DNA of 64,000 nucleotides from Thermoguttaceae bacterium (GCA_017405595.1 JAFRAC010000007.1:124001-188000), one strand, 5' to 3'. Shown: positions 38,225 through 47,909, counted from the first letter of the stretch. Notes: a model not told the origin generated them from the sequence alone. Program-made: numbers and translations.

Positions 38225-39544
38225 TTAGTAACGGTAGAAATCGGGTTTATAGGGGCCGTCGACCGGAACGCCCAGGTAGTCGGCCTGTTTTTGGGTTAAC
38301 CGGGTCAGTTTTGCGCCGACCGCGTCCAAATGGAGACGGGCCACCTCTTCGTCGAGTTCTTTCGGAAGGACGCGCACCTGGCCGGCCGGATATTCGCCGC
38401 CGCGGGTCCAGAGGGCGATTTGGGCGATCACCTGGTTCGAGAACGAATTCGACATCACGAACGAGGGGTGCCCCGTTGCGCAGCCGAGATTCACGAGCCG
38501 CCCTTCGGCCAGCAGGATGACCGCATGTCCGTCGGGGAACAGGTAGCGGTCGACCAGCGGCTTGATTTGCTCCTTTTTAATGCCGGGGAACGCCTCTAAA
38601 TCGGCCACGTTGATCTCGCAGTCGAAATGGCCGATATTGCAGACGATGGCGTCGTTTTTCATCTTCTTCAGATGTTCGATGGTGATAATGTCGCAGCAGC
38701 CGGTGGTGGTCACAAAAATGCCGCCGCGCGAAGCCGCCTCGTCCATCGTAACCACCTCGAACCCTTCCATCGCCGCCTGAAGGGCGCAGATCGGGTCGAT
38801 TTCGGTAATCAGCACGCGCGCGCCGTAAGAGCGCATCGAATGGGCGCACCCTTTGCCGACATCGCCGTAACCGGCCACAACGACCACCTTTCCGGCGACC
38901 ATAATGTCGGTGGCCCTTTTGATTCCGTCGGCGAGCGATTCGCGGCAGCCGTAAAGGTTGTCGAATTTGCTCTTTGTGACCGAATCGTTGACGTTAATGG
39001 CGGGAACTTTCAGTTCGCCCCGTTCCGCCATCTGATAGAGCCGGTGTACGCCGGTGGTGGTCTCTTCGGAAAGGCCCTTGATTCCGGGCAGAAGCGAAGC
39101 GTATTTCGGCGAATGAACCATCATCGTCAGATCGCCCCCGTCGTCGACGATCAAATTAAGCGGTTTGCCGTCTTTAAAGAGGAGGGTCTGTTCAATGCAC
39201 CAGTCATATTCGGCGTCGGTTTCCCCTTTCCATGCGTAGACCGGCACACCGGCGGCGGCGATTGCCGCCGCCGCGTGGTCCTGGGTCGAGAATTTGTTGC
39301 AGCTGCTCCACTGGACTTCGGCGCCGAGTTCAACGAGCGTTTCAATGAGGACGGCTGTCTGGATCGTCATATGAAGGCAGCCGGCAATCCGCGCGCCCGC
39401 CAGCGGTTTCGACGCGGCGTACTTTTTCCGGAGCGCCATCAGGCCCGGCATTTCATTTTCGGCAAGCCGGATCTCTTTCCGTCCCCATTCGGCCAGTTCG
39501 ATATCGGCAACTTTATAGGGGAGTTTTTCCTGGGACGCGCTCAT
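38225..39544 (-). CDS. ahcY: Adenosylhomocysteinase
   Basis: The 439-residue protein has NAD-binding [20 protein letters not shown] and SAHH motifs: '[17 protein letters not shown]', '[21 protein letters not shown]', '[12 protein letters not shown]' and the C-terminal KPDFYRY. It splits S-adenosylhomocysteine to adenosine and homocysteine, keeping methylation reactions going. I looked for an SAH riboswitch in the 208-base upstream region and saw none. It stands between nadA and the DUF1015 gene on the minus strand. Confidence 0.96.
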   Translation of the reverse strand: MSASQEKLPYKVADIELAEWGRKEIRLAENEMPGLMALRKKYAASKPLAGARIAGCLHMTIQTAVLIETLVELGAEVQWSSCNKFSTQDHAAAAIAAAGVPVYAWKGETDAEYDWCIEQTLLFKDGKPLNLIVDDGGDLTMMVHSPKYASLLPGIKGLSEETTTGVHRLYQMAERGELKVPAINVNDSVTKSKFDNLYGCRESLADGIKRATDIMVAGKVVVVAGYGDVGKGCAHSMRSYGARVLITEIDPICALQAAMEGFEVVTMDEAASRGGIFVTTTGCCDIITIEHLKKMKNDAIVCNIGHFDCEINVADLEAFPGIKKEQIKPLVDRYLFPDGHAVILLAEGRLVNLGCATGHPSFVMSNSFSNQVIAQIALWTRGGEYPAGQVRVLPKELDEEVARLHLDAVGAKLTRLTQKQADYLGVPVDGPYKPDFYRY

Positions 39545-39752
39545 CGGGTTTTATCCTTTCCAAAGACGGGGGTTCCGGCGGACGGCACGCGGTTCCTGTT
39601 CCGGCAAGGGGGCAGGCCGCGCGCCGAACTCTTTCGCGCGGCCGCGGCGCGCAAGACCGCGGGACCTTCTCAACCTTATCAAGGCCGCCGGCCCCGGTCG
39701 AAAAAGTCCCGCTTTGAGTATACCAAGTTGGGTGATTTTATCAACGGCAGTT

Positions 39753-40928
39753 TCAGCCGCATTCGAGCATCCGTTCCAGGGCTAAACGGGCACCGGCCGC
39801 GATCGATTCATCGACAGCGACCCGGTAAACCGGGTTCCCTTCGTCGAGGGAGACAAGTGTCTGATGGAGGCGGGAAAGCGTAATTTTGGCCATGTTCGGG
39901 CAGCACGGCTTTTCGGGTGAGAGGGGATAGATTTTCCGATCCGGATAGTCGCGCGTCACATTTTCGATGAACCGCCGTTCCGTCCCGATTCCCCAGACCG
40001 AACCGGGCTCGCTCTGGGCAACCAGGTCGAGCAGGCGCTTTGTGGATCCCGCGGTATCCGCGGCAAAGACAACATCGCGCCGGCATTCCGGGTGAACGGC
40101 AACTTTCCCTTCGGGATGGTCGTCCCGAAACTTCGCGATGTCGCGCGGCAGGAAAAGCTGGTGAACAGGGCAGAACCCCCGCCAAAGAATGATTTTTGCG
40201 CCGCGCAGGGCCTGAGGATCGTTCCCGCCGAGAGGTCGGGCCGCGGCTTTTTCGTACGATTTGACCGTTCCCGAAGGAAGGAAGGCGATCTGTTCGAGCG
40301 CGGCGGTCTTTTCGATCATCTCGGAATTGCTGTGGTTCCAGAAGATGATTTCGCTTTCGGGGATCCCGAATTTGAGCGCGGTGTTCTGCCCGAGATGCTC
40401 GTCGGGAAGGAAGAGGACGCGTTTCTTTTCCGAAAAGGCCTGTCTCAGAACTTTGTCGGCGTTCGACGAGGTACAGCAGAACCCGCCCCGTTTCCCGCAG
40501 AAAGACTTAATGGCCGCCGACGAGTTGACGTAGGTTACCGGCGCGATCTGGTCGACGTCGATGTACTCCGCCATTTCATTCCAGGCGGCTTCAACACCCT
40601 TTAAGGTTGCCATATCGGCCATCGGGCAGCCGGCGTCCGGGTTCGGCAGAAGAACTTCTACCGGTTTCTCCCGCTGTGCGAGCCGGTTCGGGGCGTTCGC
40701 GAGAATGTCGGCCGTCTCGGCCATAAAATGGACACCACAGAAGACGATCGCGTCGCACCCGTCCCGCGCGGCGGCTTCTTTACTCAGCAGGAAGGAGTCC
40801 CCCGTCACGTCGGCATGGGCGAGGATATCCGAACTTTGGTAGTAATGCCCCAGGATACAGAGGCGTTTTCCCCATTTGGCTTTGATTGCCTGAATCTGCC
40901 GGTTCAGTTCCTGAAAATCAGATTCCAT
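39753..40928 (-). CDS. nadA: Quinolinate synthase
   Basis: 391 residues, the long form of NadA. Motifs: LGHYYQSSDI, CGVHFMAETADIL (cluster Cys), LPNPDAGCPMADM, VTYVNSSAAIKSFC, HPECRRDV (cluster Cys), GTERRFIENV and CPNMAKITLSRL (cluster Cys). It makes quinolinate from iminoaspartate and dihydroxyacetone phosphate with a 4Fe-4S cluster, in NAD biosynthesis. nadB and nadC are not in the window. Confidence 0.96.
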   Translation of the reverse strand: MESDFQELNRQIQAIKAKWGKRLCILGHYYQSSDILAHADVTGDSFLLSKEAAARDGCDAIVFCGVHFMAETADILANAPNRLAQREKPVEVLLPNPDAGCPMADMATLKGVEAAWNEMAEYIDVDQIAPVTYVNSSAAIKSFCGKRGGFCCTSSNADKVLRQAFSEKKRVLFLPDEHLGQNTALKFGIPESEIIFWNHSNSEMIEKTAALEQIAFLPSGTVKSYEKAAARPLGGNDPQALRGAKIILWRGFCPVHQLFLPRDIAKFRDDHPEGKVAVHPECRRDVVFAADTAGSTKRLLDLVAQSEPGSVWGIGTERRFIENVTRDYPDRKIYPLSPEKPCCPNMAKITLSRLHQTLVSLDEGNPVYRVAVDESIAAGARLALERMLECG

Positions 40929-41153
40929 TTCGTTTACCTCCGTTTCCGATTCTGAGTTTTGAAAATCTTTTCAGCGGCTCCGCACGGGGAGAGCTGTTCC
41001 CTCTTCGGAAAGAAAACGCCATCCCCTTTTTCGTAACCGGACCGGCGGAATCGGGTCAAAGGGAATGGCGGGTACACTTTCCGAAATTTAACGATATAAT
41101 AGCGTAAAACCAGAAATTTACAATAAGTTCCGAAAATCAGAAGGAATACAAAC

Positions 41154-41597
41154 ATGAGCGACGAAGAAAAAACCTGCTGCGGCGGACATCACCACCATGA
41201 GGGGGAAGACCATCACTGCTGCGGCGGTCATCATCACCAGGGGGAAGAGGACCGCTGCTGCTGCGGTCACAACCATGAAGGCGGCGCTGAATCCCCGATG
41301 GCGCACGATGTTCCGCTCCCCCCCCCGACGCTGACAACCCTCGCTTCGCAGATCGCCACGCAGGCGATGGTGTCGATGGGGGTTTTCCCGAACCCGGGAA
41401 CAGGGAAGAGCGAGTTCTACTTTCACCAGGCGAGCCATCTGATCGATACCATCGATCTGCTTATCAAAAAGACCGAAGGAAACCGGACCGAAGACGAAAC
41501 ACGGACGCTGACAGGGGTTCTGAGCGAACTTCAGATGCTCTTTGTTGCGGCTCAGAACGAGAAAAGCCGCCGCGACAGCGAAGCCGCAAAATCCTAA
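41154..41597 (+). CDS. DUF1844 protein with His/Cys-rich N-terminal metal-binding region
   Basis: 147 residues. The first 45 residues contain about ten Cys and ten or more His in blocks (CCGGHHHH, CCGGHHH, CCCGHNH), separated by acidic residues. The rest (about 55-140) is DUF1844, 'LTTLASQIATQAMVSMGVFPNP' and 'LIDTIDLLIKKTEGN'. DUF1844 is a small helical domain of unknown role, found in planctomycetes and others. The Cys/His head probably binds Zn, Ni, Cu or Co. A perfect TATAAT (41095-41100) lies about 55 bases upstream; no good -35. Confidence 0.85.
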   Translation: MSDEEKTCCGGHHHHEGEDHHCCGGHHHQGEEDRCCCGHNHEGGAESPMAHDVPLPPPTLTTLASQIATQAMVSMGVFPNPGTGKSEFYFHQASHLIDTIDLLIKKTEGNRTEDETRTLTGVLSELQMLFVAAQNEKSRRDSEAAKS

Positions 41598-41634
41598 TTA
41601 TTCGGCAGAGATCAGAGGGGGGAAATCGAACCCT

Positions 41635-41689
41635 TATCTTACCGGGTTTATCTATGTTTCACGTGAAAACGGATAAATAAAGTAAGATA
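41635..41689. promoter_or_regulatory. parS-like ParB-binding site within a larger dyad
   Basis: The core at 41655-41670 matches the universal parS sequence TGTTTCACGTGAAACA at 14 of 16 positions; only the last two bases are swapped. Around it is a longer dyad: TATCTTAC (41635-41642) with GTAAGATA (41682-41689), and TTTATC (41647-41652) with GATAAA (41672-41677). It lies between genes, after the DUF1844 stop. ParB-CTP clamps load at parS for chromosome segregation. Alternative: part of a weak terminator. Confidence 0.65.
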
Positions 41690-41704
41690 GGAAAGATTGA
41701 ACCA

Positions 41705-41739
41705 AAAAGAAAGAGCCGACAGACGACCTGTCGGCTCTT
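41705..41739 (-). terminator. Intrinsic terminator of the Cys-rich lipoprotein gene
   Basis: A perfect 12-bp stem AAGAGCCGACAG (41711-41722)/CTGTCGGCTCTT (41728-41739) with a 5-base loop. On the minus strand it runs into a T-rich tail (complement of 41705-41710). Confidence 0.85.
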
Positions 41740-41765
41740 CGTTATTTGCGGTAGCCGGAAGAAGA

Positions 41766-42098
41766 TCAGGTTCCTGCCGGACCGGGCATTGTGCCGCTTC
41801 CCATCGGATAGCCGGATGTCGACGTTCCGCAGGGGTCGCACGGATTGCAAGTCGGCTGCGTGCTGCAGGGATTGCACGCGTTAGAAACCGGAGCGCAGGG
41901 ATTGCATCCGGAAGAGTAAATCATCTGACCGTCCATAATCGGGGCGGCGTTCATAGGAGCGTTGACCGGAGTTCCGTAACCGGAAGCGACCGGGACGCGG
42001 GAACCGTTGCGGGTCCAGCAACTCGACATCGAACCGCAGCCGCAGCCGACCATCGAGACCAGCAGGGCCAGCGAGCAAACCACAACAAACTTTTTCAT
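41766..42098 (-). CDS. Small Cys-rich lipoprotein with CNPC repeats
   Basis: 110 residues. A lipoprotein signal (KKFVVVCSLALLVSMVGC) is followed by a Gly/Ser/Pro-rich chain with three CNPC units (CNPCAP, CNPCST, CNPCDP). No known domain. Eight or more Cys in a short exported peptide suggest disulphide bonding or metal binding; this is inference. The start was set at the ATG at 42098, which has a good RBS (GGAGAGG), rather than 12 codons upstream. Its upstream leader contains several hairpins. Confidence 0.75.
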   Translation of the reverse strand: MKKFVVVCSLALLVSMVGCGCGSMSSCWTRNGSRVPVASGYGTPVNAPMNAAPIMDGQMIYSSGCNPCAPVSNACNPCSTQPTCNPCDPCGTSTSGYPMGSGTMPGPAGT

Positions 42099-42559
42099 AT
42101 CTATCCTCTCCGAAGGGGAAAATGACTGCGGCAAGCCGACAAGGCTGGAGTTCCCTTACACCAGGAACGCAAAGCTCTCTATTGGCTTTACCGCCATCCT
42201 TTAATTGACAGGATAAAGCGGAGCGGCGCCGGAAAATTCCGGCACACCCCGGTAATCTACTTTACACCGTTTATCGAAAAAACCAATAAGATGATACACC
42301 TTTTGCGGGGCTTTTCAGGGGGTTTTTTGGAGCCGTGCTCCGATAATCGTTAATACCGTTGAAACCGGATCGAAACGCCTTATAACCGGTTCAACCGTTA
42401 AACTTTAACATTGTCTCAAACTCTTTTTTGGTTTTATCGGGAGAAACCAAAAGAATCGTTAAAATCTGAAAAGCAAATGACCGTTCTAATTCGAGAAAGG
42501 ATTTGCTGCCGGCCCGGCAGAACCGACTTTATTCATTCCCATATGAAGGGTAAGTCACG
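42099..42559. other. Intergenic region with clustered hairpins
   Basis: About 460 bases without a convincing gene between divergent genes. It contains GTTCC/GGAAC (42150-42168), AAAGC/GCTTT (42171-42189), ATCCT/AGGAT (42196-42214), a perfect 16-base palindrome (42228-42243), and GTTGAAACCGG/CCGGTTCAAC (about 42358-42395). The first four lie in the minus-strand leader of the lipoprotein gene and may be a structured RNA. Confidence 0.4.
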
Positions 42560-45028
42560 ATGGACAAGCTTTCCAATTTCTTCAAGAACCACCCCCTTTT
42601 GGCGCTCTTTTTGACTTCGGTCATTACGATATGCTGTATCAATTTTGCGATCACGGTCCAGTCGAAACGCTTCTCCGACACGGCTCCCGAAGATATGAAC
42701 ACCTGGACGTTCGAGGACCGCACTGCGGAACCGGCTCCCTCGTTCCGCGGCGGGGAAGAGAGTGAAACCGTCCAAACCGCTCTTTCCGACCTTACCGAAC
42801 CGTTTGAGCAGCGGAACCAGCAGTTTTCCCATACCGTTGAAAAGCCTGTTACACAAGACGACATCTTCACCCTCTGCGATCCGGAAGAGAGTGCCGATTT
42901 CGATCTCGTGTCGAATACCGTTTCTGAACCGTCTCCCGCCGGGGATGCCGTGACGGACGGTCTTGAATCGGTTCAGGCTCCCTCCGCCGAAACCGCGGTC
43001 AGCGAAAACGCGGCAGACTTCTTCGCAGAGGAAGAGGAAACCGTTTCCCTTACGGAGACTCTTTCGAACGGGATGACCGAATCCGCCGAAGTGACCGGCG
43101 GTGAAACAGCCGAACCTCAATTCGCCGCGATTCCCGAAGCCGACGATGCCGAAACTGCGGAAACCGAACCGGTTGAATTCTTTGACGTTGCACCGGCAGA
43201 AACTTCCGATGTCGCCGCGGATTCCGATATTGCCGCAGAGATGACCGGGAACCTCGCTGCCGAGGCGAGTCTTTCCGAAAACGGGTCCGATGACATTTCG
43301 GCTGCCGCCGCCGGCAAAACTGATGAACAACAGGCCGGGTCCATCGAGGTTGCCGAGTCCGGGGACGAACTCACGACAACCGATTTGAACTGGATTCCCG
43401 CCGATCTGAGTGAAGAAACACGCGAAACCGCGGTCTCCGACATCGAGGATCTCTCGGAAGACGACCTGGGCTGGGATATTGCGGACACCGCTGCCGACGA
43501 AAACACCGTAGTAGCCCGTGCCGAGAAAGAGCCGGTTTCCGGCTACGAGCCGAACGAGCCGGAACAGATTGTTGCCGAAAAATATGATACCGGGAATGCC
43601 GGCAATGCCCTCGAAGCCGGCGATAACTCGGAAGCCGATGCGGTTCAGGTTGCCGGCAGCTCCGAAAATGTTCAGGCTGAACCCGGTGATTCCGCCGAGC
43701 CCGCAGCCGGGACTTCCGGCGAATCCGCCGAAGTCGCCGCGTCCGAAACTCCGGCGGAAGAGACCGTTCAGACCGGGGAACCGGATGCCGGGTATGTCGA
43801 GACCGATCCGGCACCGGCCGAAGCGGTTCCGGCAGAGGGAGACCGGTGCGCGCGGCAGGCCTGTTGTGCCGCCAATCGTACCGCGCCCGTTCAGAAGCAA
43901 ACCGCCGAGCCCGCCGCTGTTACCGCCGACAACACCGAAACTGCTGCCGATAACATCGAAACCGCTGCCGACGACACCGCCGCGGTCAGCGCTTCCGATA
44001 AAGCTGCGGCCGCAAACGGAATTGAGATTTGGGCGGTCAGTACCGAACAAATTTCCGGCTTTACGGTCGATGTGAACCAGCTCTTTTGCTGGCGTGCCGA
44101 ACATGGGAAATTCATCACCTCCTCGGTGAACGAATACAAATCGACCCTGACCGCCGAAATTCCGACCGTTATCCTGATCCACGGAAATATGACCGATTGG
44201 TCCGGCGCGCTGCGTCATGCCCAGTCGCTGAAATACCGTATTGACCAGATGCGCACCCGGCAGGGGATCGAAACGCCCTATCGTCTGGTGATTTGGAAAT
44301 GGCCTTCCGAACGCCAGGATCAGCGGATTCGTTCCGACAGTCAAATGAAGGCTTATCTTGCCGACCTGAACGGGTTTTATCTTGCCTCGTTCCTGAACGC
44401 GATCAATGGAACCGGTGCCGATGTTACGCTGCTCGGGTTCAGTTTTGGCGCGCGCACCATCGGCAGCGCACTGGAACTGCTGGCAGGCGGCGTTTCGCTC
44501 GGCCGGACGATTCCCGAAGAGATGCGGTACACCGCGGGGAACCGCTACCACGCCATCCTGCTGGCCGGCGCGTGCAACTACGGCGATTTCAGCACACGGG
44601 GCCAGTATGCTCACGGCAGCGCCCTCCTTTCGAGTATGGTGAACGTCTTTAATCCGGTCGACAGCGCGCTCCGCTTCTATCCGCTCCTTTACGGGCCGGC
44701 GGGTCCGCAGGCGGTCGGAGTTGCCCCGGTCGACCCGAACACGGCGCCCACCTCGTACAAGGACCGGCTCTGGTCGATCAATTCCTCGGCTTACGGCCCG
44801 CAGCATAATTTCGACAATCTCCTTTACTCGATCTGCGACCCCATTCTGGGGAACATGGTCTATGCCGGGAAAATCTGGACCGCCGCCGACGCGATTCCTT
44901 CGGTCAGCAACGCGGTTGTCGACCCGGTGATCCGGCAGCGGTCCGAAGCCGAACAGCAGGAACCGGAGGCCGAAAAGACCGAAACCGAGAGTGACCAGGA
45001 AGCCACGATTGTGGCGGAAAGCCTGTAA
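42560..45028 (+). CDS. Membrane-anchored, highly acidic protein with C-terminal alpha/beta hydrolase
   Basis: 822 residues. One membrane helix near the N-terminus (about 13-33) anchors a roughly 450-residue region made mostly of Glu, Ala, Asp, Thr, Val and Ser (about 50-490), likely disordered. The C-terminal domain (about 500-790) is an alpha/beta hydrolase: VILIHGNMTDW oxyanion region (H541-G542), nucleophile S628 in GFSFG, with D701 (NPVD) and H749 (QHNFD) as candidate triad partners. It is probably an esterase held off the membrane by an acidic stalk. The substrate is unknown. Confidence 0.8.
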   Translation: MDKLSNFFKNHPLLALFLTSVITICCINFAITVQSKRFSDTAPEDMNTWTFEDRTAEPAPSFRGGEESETVQTALSDLTEPFEQRNQQFSHTVEKPVTQDDIFTLCDPEESADFDLVSNTVSEPSPAGDAVTDGLESVQAPSAETAVSENAADFFAEEEETVSLTETLSNGMTESAEVTGGETAEPQFAAIPEADDAETAETEPVEFFDVAPAETSDVAADSDIAAEMTGNLAAEASLSENGSDDISAAAAGKTDEQQAGSIEVAESGDELTTTDLNWIPADLSEETRETAVSDIEDLSEDDLGWDIADTAADENTVVARAEKEPVSGYEPNEPEQIVAEKYDTGNAGNALEAGDNSEADAVQVAGSSENVQAEPGDSAEPAAGTSGESAEVAASETPAEETVQTGEPDAGYVETDPAPAEAVPAEGDRCARQACCAANRTAPVQKQTAEPAAVTADNTETAADNIETAADDTAAVSASDKAAAANGIEIWAVSTEQISGFTVDVNQLFCWRAEHGKFITSSVNEYKSTLTAEIPTVILIHGNMTDWSGALRHAQSLKYRIDQMRTRQGIETPYRLVIWKWPSERQDQRIRSDSQMKAYLADLNGFYLASFLNAINGTGADVTLLGFSFGARTIGSALELLAGGVSLGRTIPEEMRYTAGNRYHAILLAGACNYGDFSTRGQYAHGSALLSSMVNVFNPVDSALRFYPLLYGPAGPQAVGVAPVDPNTAPTSYKDRLWSINSSAYGPQHNFDNLLYSICDPILGNMVYAGKIWTAADAIPSVSNAVVDPVIRQRSEAEQQEPEAEKTETESDQEATIVAESL

Positions 45029-45130
45029 CCGGTTCGGAACCCCCATCTTCCCAACCGGGGGAACTCCATTAAAATAAGATTAAATATGAAGAGCGCGGCC
45101 GAGCGCGAAAAGCGCCCGGCCGCAAATTTT

Positions 45131-45204
<74 letters not shown>

Positions 45205-45252
45205 CTGCATCAGTTTTCACATCTCTCTTGTTCCGGTTTCCAAGAGGTTTTT

Positions 45253-45600
45253 GTGATAAGCTTCATCATTTTCCTTTCTGTTTTCGTCATCTTGGGGTTC
45301 GCCGTCAACGGGCTGGTAACGCTCATCCTCGGAACGGTTTTGAAGCTCTGCGGCAAAAAGGTTGACCGTGAAGAGCTTTCCCAAAAATGCCTCAAATGGA
45401 CGATGGGTTCGTTGATTCTGACGTTTGCGCTCTTTGTCTTTTACCTGATCGCACTCACCGACACGGTCGGCGGCGCAATGAGCTTCGGAAGAGCGACCCT
45501 GTTGCTGGCAGAGATCCTGATTGGCGCCGCGCTGGTCATTGCCGCAATCGCTTCTGTTGTTTTTCTCTTCTACCGGTGGGGAAAGTGGATTGACCGGTAG
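45253..45600 (+). CDS. Small membrane protein, three helices
   Basis: 115 residues with three hydrophobic helices (about 1-28, 46-70, 80-108) and a short basic loop between the first two. GTG start at 45253 with AGAGG six bases upstream; earlier in-frame starts would overlap the tRNA. I recognise no family. It may be read through from the tRNA transcript. Confidence 0.6.
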   Translation: MISFIIFLSVFVILGFAVNGLVTLILGTVLKLCGKKVDREELSQKCLKWTMGSLILTFALFVFYLIALTDTVGGAMSFGRATLLLAEILIGAALVIAAIASVVFLFYRWGKWIDR

Positions 45601-45677
45601 TCCGATTTCCCTTTTCCGGCTGAAATGGTAGAATAGGCTGAGGTTTGTTACCGGACATCATAACCAAAGATTCAGCG

Positions 45678-47870
45678 ATGAAGATCATGACCCATTTCTT
45701 TCATTCCAAGAAAAACCGTACCCGTCCCATTCGCCCCCGTTCCGTGCGGTTCGAACAGCTTGAATCGCGTGAGCTTTTAGCCGTTACAGCCGGTTCTATG
45801 CCCGATACGGCAGCTCTCTGCGCCGCGGAGCAGCCCGGCACGTTTCCTCTTTCGACCGGGCTGACCCGGCTCGCCGCACCCAGAATCAGCAGCGTTGCGA
45901 GCAGCGGCCGTTCCAGTCATCTTGTCAGTTGGACCGAAGTGGAAAACGCTTCCGCCTATCGACTCTCTTACAGCCGTGACGGCGCGTCGTGGCAGACACT
46001 CGAGACATCCGGGACAAGCGCCGAGATCGGTGGCCTTGTTTGCGGCGATTCGATGCGGTATCGTGTCTGTGCCGTCGGTTCCGGCAGCGATATCGACTCG
46101 GACTGGAGCACCGTTTCCTCGCTTTGCGTCTGTCCGGTTGATATTGACGGGGACGGATTTGTCGGACCGGGAGATTTCGCGGTCGTCTCCGCCGCCTGGT
46201 TTTCCAATCCCGCCGCCGCTTCCTGGAACCCCGCGTGCGATATTGACGGGGACGGGTTTGTCGGGCCGGGCGACCTCTCCTATCTCTCGAGCGCCTGGTT
46301 CCGGTCAAGCGACCAGGCCGTGGTCACCTCACTGGGATTGGTCTACGAAGGCCAGTCGGTCCTCCTTTCAAACATCGGCGGTGCCGACCGCCCCCTGAAA
46401 TCGGGCGATGTTGTCACTGTCAGCGGCAGTTCCTTTTCCGATAGTTACACATTTACCGTTGCCAACGATGCGGACTACTGTGTTATAGACATGCCCGCCG
46501 ATCCGGGAGACTACGAGTATACCGTCACCGTTACGCGCCCAACCGCCCTTTACCCGTGGCAGGGGCACGTTGCGTTCACGATCGACCTTCTCGATTGGGA
46601 TGCCGCACCCGCGCCTTCGCCGATCGAAAATCCCGCGGAAATGACGATTACCGGGAACTGGCAAATCGATGTCAGCTACAACGGTATTACAAAATCGTTC
46701 GACATTGACCCTCCCGAAACCGTGACGGTGACCAACGAGAAATACAGTTCGATTGTTGTCTTTAACACCGCCGCCTTGCTCTGGACCCGCGGCACCCCTC
46801 TTGAAGGTGTACGCGCATCCGAATGCACCGTCCAGAACGAACTCGTTTCCGGCAGTGTGACCGTTTCGCTTACGCTGGGCGGCGACCCCCTGACACCCGG
46901 TGTCGATTATATCGTCGATGAGGCCAACGGCGTTATCGGCCGGCGGGAAGGGGGGCGAATCGGCGCCAACACCGCTGTCTATGTCTCGTATCAATATACC
47001 CCGATGCGAATTGATTCCATCGTCTGCGAAAACGGGGACCTTTCCCTGGTCCGCGGCACATCACATGCCGTCAATCCGGAGCAGCCGAACCTCGGGTCAG
47101 GCCAGACCCGTGTCGCGAACATCTTCGTTTCCCACGAGACGAAAAACCGGCTTACCGAAGAGAGCCTCTATCCGATTCTCGACGACGGCACCCTGAACAT
47201 TCCCGACCAGGCGCTTGCGAAATACCTTCTTCCGAAAACGTGGGAAAAGCTTCAAAACGGCGAGACGCTGAAAATCCTTATCTGGGGCGACAGCGTCTCG
47301 GTCGGCGCGTATGTCAACCCGACACAGCGCTGGCAGAACGTTTTCCTGAACCGGCTCTACCAGCGGTTCCCCAAAGCGAAGATCCAGATGGTCACTCAGG
47401 CGTGGGGAGGAAGAACCACGGCCGACTATCTCGCCGAACCCGCGGGATCCGTCTACAACTATCAGAAAAGAGTCCTGGACGAGAAACCGGATCTGATCAT
47501 TTCGGAGTTCGTCAATGACGCGGGCCTTACGTCTGGCCAGTGGGAATCGATCTATCCGAGGCTGAAAGCCGATTTCGACGCGATCGGCGCCGAATGGATC
47601 ATTAACACACCGCACTACATCCACCCGACCTGGATGGGGCTCGCCTCGCAGAATGACATCGACGACGACCCGCGCCCCTATACGGAATATATCCGCGAGT
47701 TCGGGAAGGAGAACCGCATTCTGGTTGCCGAGGCCTCGACCCTTTACGGCCGGCTTTGGCGGCAGGGAATCCCGTACAACACGCTGATGGTCAACAACAT
47801 CAACCACCCGAACCCCTACGGCCTTTCCCTCTACGCCGACGCCCTCATGGTGCTTTTCGGGAACGAGTGA
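45678..47870 (+). CDS. Exported multidomain SGNH-hydrolase with FN3-like domain and dockerin-like repeats
   Basis: About 730 residues. The N-terminus has the planctomycete motif RFEQLESRELLAV, which marks large secreted or surface proteins. Then come an FN3-like domain (about 65-150), two dockerin-like calcium repeats 33 residues apart (DIDGDGFVGPGDF, D155; and DIDGDGFVGPGDL, D188), Ig-like beta regions (about 210-450), and a C-terminal SGNH esterase domain. Its catalytic positions are S539 in GDS, Gly in WGG, N613 in FVND, and H710 in NHPNPYG. It may deacetylate polysaccharide. Start is uncertain: TTG at 45645 is an alternative. Confidence 0.85.
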   Translation: MKIMTHFFHSKKNRTRPIRPRSVRFEQLESRELLAVTAGSMPDTAALCAAEQPGTFPLSTGLTRLAAPRISSVASSGRSSHLVSWTEVENASAYRLSYSRDGASWQTLETSGTSAEIGGLVCGDSMRYRVCAVGSGSDIDSDWSTVSSLCVCPVDIDGDGFVGPGDFAVVSAAWFSNPAAASWNPACDIDGDGFVGPGDLSYLSSAWFRSSDQAVVTSLGLVYEGQSVLLSNIGGADRPLKSGDVVTVSGSSFSDSYTFTVANDADYCVIDMPADPGDYEYTVTVTRPTALYPWQGHVAFTIDLLDWDAAPAPSPIENPAEMTITGNWQIDVSYNGITKSFDIDPPETVTVTNEKYSSIVVFNTAALLWTRGTPLEGVRASECTVQNELVSGSVTVSLTLGGDPLTPGVDYIVDEANGVIGRREGGRIGANTAVYVSYQYTPMRIDSIVCENGDLSLVRGTSHAVNPEQPNLGSGQTRVANIFVSHETKNRLTEESLYPILDDGTLNIPDQALAKYLLPKTWEKLQNGETLKILIWGDSVSVGAYVNPTQRWQNVFLNRLYQRFPKAKIQMVTQAWGGRTTADYLAEPAGSVYNYQKRVLDEKPDLIISEFVNDAGLTSGQWESIYPRLKADFDAIGAEWIINTPHYIHPTWMGLASQNDIDDDPRPYTEYIREFGKENRILVAEASTLYGRLWRQGIPYNTLMVNNINHPNPYGLSLYADALMVLFGNE

Positions 47871-47909
47871 GGGAGATGACGCGCTGCGTCGTGGATCGGC
47901 AAGACACAG

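Noticed and set aside
39545..39752. SAH riboswitch before ahcY
   Set aside because: The conserved core of the SAH aptamer is not visible; the region is only G+C-rich with short repeats.
42120..42200. Possible GEMM (cyclic-di-GMP) riboswitch because of a CGCAAAGC string
   Set aside because: The string is present but the flanking GEMM stems and GNRA loop are not, and the strand does not fit the plus-strand gene at a normal distance.
42533..45046. Minus-strand open frame of 837 codons opposite the acidic hydrolase gene
   Set aside because: Its Gly/Arg/Phe-rich content is what the reverse complement of Glu/Ala-rich codons gives, and the plus frame has a clear hydrolase domain.
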